Part shown: positions 12,734 through 13,436 of the stretch, in pieces
How the letters are laid out: each line of letters begins with the position of its first letter
How positions within the stretch are numbered: position 1 is the first letter of the stretch
The notes under the pieces: generated by a model
Database searches by the model: none
Told to the model about the DNA's origin: nothing
What the model saw: only the letters and a program-made list of their open reading frames with translations
From: VGKU01 sp964388785
GTDB taxonomy: Bacteria > Patescibacteriota > Patescibacteriia > UBA9934 > GWF2-40-263
DNA length: 13,436 nt
Direction: 5' to 3'
NCBI GenBank assembly: GCA_964388785.1
Contig: CAYMBX010000028.1
Location: forward strand, 1-13,436
Program-made: the position numbers and the translations under genes

Positions 12734-13436
12734 CGAATGAACATTGCATCTCCGAAGGAAAAAAAGCGGTAGCCGTTGTCTACCGCTTTTTGATAGGCGG
12801 CGAGCACATGCTCACGACCAGCAAAGGCAGAGACGAGAACAAGCAACGTGGACTTCGGAAGATGAAAATTTGTGATGAGTCCGTCAATCATTTTGAATGT
12901 AAATCCGGGTTTGATGAACAAATTCACTTCGCCGGTAAACGGACGAAAAGGTGTCCCGACCCCTTCGAGCGTACGGACCGTTGTTGTCCCGACGGCGATG
13001 ATCCGCCGTCCCTCTTGCTTCGCACGCGTAATCTTCTTTGCGGTTTCTTCGCTCACGGAAACGAATTCGCTATGCATTTCGTGCGCCTCGAGCGTCTCCG
13101 ATTTCACCGGCCGAAACGTGCCGATCCCAACGTGCAGTGTGACAAATTCAAACTGGATTCCTTTCCGTTTCAGTTCGTCCAATAAACGCTCCGTAAAATG
13201 AAATCCGGCTGTCGGAGCCGCAACGGATCCCGTTTCACGCGCATAAACCGTTTGATACGCTTCAAGCGCGGTCGGCTGTTCTTTGACATACGGTGGAACG
13301 GGAATTTCACCGTGCGCGTTTGCAAACGCCACGACTTCGTCGGCGGAACGATCAAACTCTATCAGCACGGTCCCGTCCATTTCTTTCTGTCTCACTTCTC
13401 CACTTAATTCTCCACCAATCAGAACCCGACTCCCAA
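12730..13436 (-). CDS. queA: S-adenosylmethionine:tRNA ribosyltransferase-isomerase, N-terminus cut off by window edge
   Basis: QueA transfers and isomerises the ribosyl group of SAM onto 7-aminomethyl-7-deazaguanine in tRNA, forming epoxyqueuosine. The frame is open to the window edge, so 234 of the usual ~340-350 residues are visible and the true start lies outside. A GTG at 13393-13395 is internal, since the residues upstream (LIGGELSGEV) continue the homologous frame. Motifs in order are PVPPYV, PTAGFHFTERLL, LHVGIGTFRPV, HEMHSE, GTTTVRTLE, the long conserved GEVNLFIKPG-to-LITNFHLPKSTLL block and the C-terminal YRFFSFGDAM. The 3' end contains a perfect terminator-like hairpin inside the coding sequence, and the stop codon overlaps that of the convergent SIMPL gene. 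Queuosine salvage or precursor genes are not in view. Confidence 0.96.
   Translation of the reverse strand, partial: GSRVLIGGELSGEVRQKEMDGTVLIEFDRSADEVVAFANAHGEIPVPPYVKEQPTALEAYQTVYARETGSVAAPTAGFHFTERLLDELKRKGIQFEFVTLHVGIGTFRPVKSETLEAHEMHSEFVSVSEETAKKITRAKQEGRRIIAVGTTTVRTLEGVGTPFRPFTGEVNLFIKPGFTFKMIDGLITNFHLPKSTLLVLVSAFAGREHVLAAYQKAVDNGYRFFSFGDAMFIR
12759..12791 (+). terminator. Perfect terminator-like hairpin inside the queA 3' end
   Basis: A perfect 12-bp stem AAAAAGCGGTAG / CTACCGCTTTTT (12761-12772 and 12780-12791) with a 7-base loop starts 27 bases after the SIMPL stop, well placed to end the SIMPL transcript with a U5 tract. On the minus strand the same stem is followed by U7, so it could also act on queA transcription 5' of the queA stop codon. 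Confidence 0.75.

Overview
This window looks like ordinary bacterial chromosome carrying core genes. Fifteen protein genes are recognisable. All are on the minus strand except one plus-strand gene at 11954-12733. No tRNA, rRNA, CRISPR, transposase or phage gene was seen. TGA serves as a normal stop (for example at the end of nth) and no frame needs recoding, so the standard bacterial code applies. G+C is about 50% over most of the window but about 60% in the first 180 bases (counted by hand). The host is uncertain. Very tight packing, few Shine-Dalgarno sequences, a short (~195 aa) EF-Ts, a small DUF5654-like membrane protein and an MltG/SIMPL/QueA neighbourhood together suggest a Patescibacteria (CPR) genome. 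That is inference, not proof.

Reading in transcription order from the right end: a 5'-truncated queA (tRNA queuosine synthesis) runs leftwards and meets the SIMPL-domain gene tail to tail, with the two stop codons overlapping at TTAA. The SIMPL gene and rpsB-tsf diverge from a 180-base region containing two back-to-back promoters whose -35 boxes overlap. rpsB has a ~90 nt leader with a hairpin and the best ribosome binding site in the window. A strong intrinsic terminator follows tsf.

Next comes a ten-gene, ~8.5 kb co-directional block with gaps of no more than ~25 bases and several 4-base overlaps: gap, a membrane-anchored metallophosphoesterase, a DoxX-family membrane protein, pgk, a small DUF5654-like membrane protein, eno, gpmI, nth (endonuclease III), a PAP2 lipid phosphatase and a cytidylyltransferase-like protein with a C-terminal SEC-C-type metal motif. 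It contains all four steps of lower glycolysis from glyceraldehyde-3-phosphate to phosphoenolpyruvate, mixed with membrane/envelope and repair genes. A single extended -10 promoter upstream of gap is the likely main start.

A 209-base non-coding stretch then holds a large imperfect inverted repeat and a five-copy 8-bp tandem repeat. After it come mltG (peptidoglycan glycan-strand terminase) and a G+C-rich gene of unknown function that runs off the left edge.

The most unusual points are a perfect intrinsic-terminator-like hairpin inside the queA coding sequence, the SEC-C tail on the nucleotidyltransferase, the inverted-repeat element upstream of mltG, and the mixed glycolytic operon. No wholly new defence or mobile system is visible.
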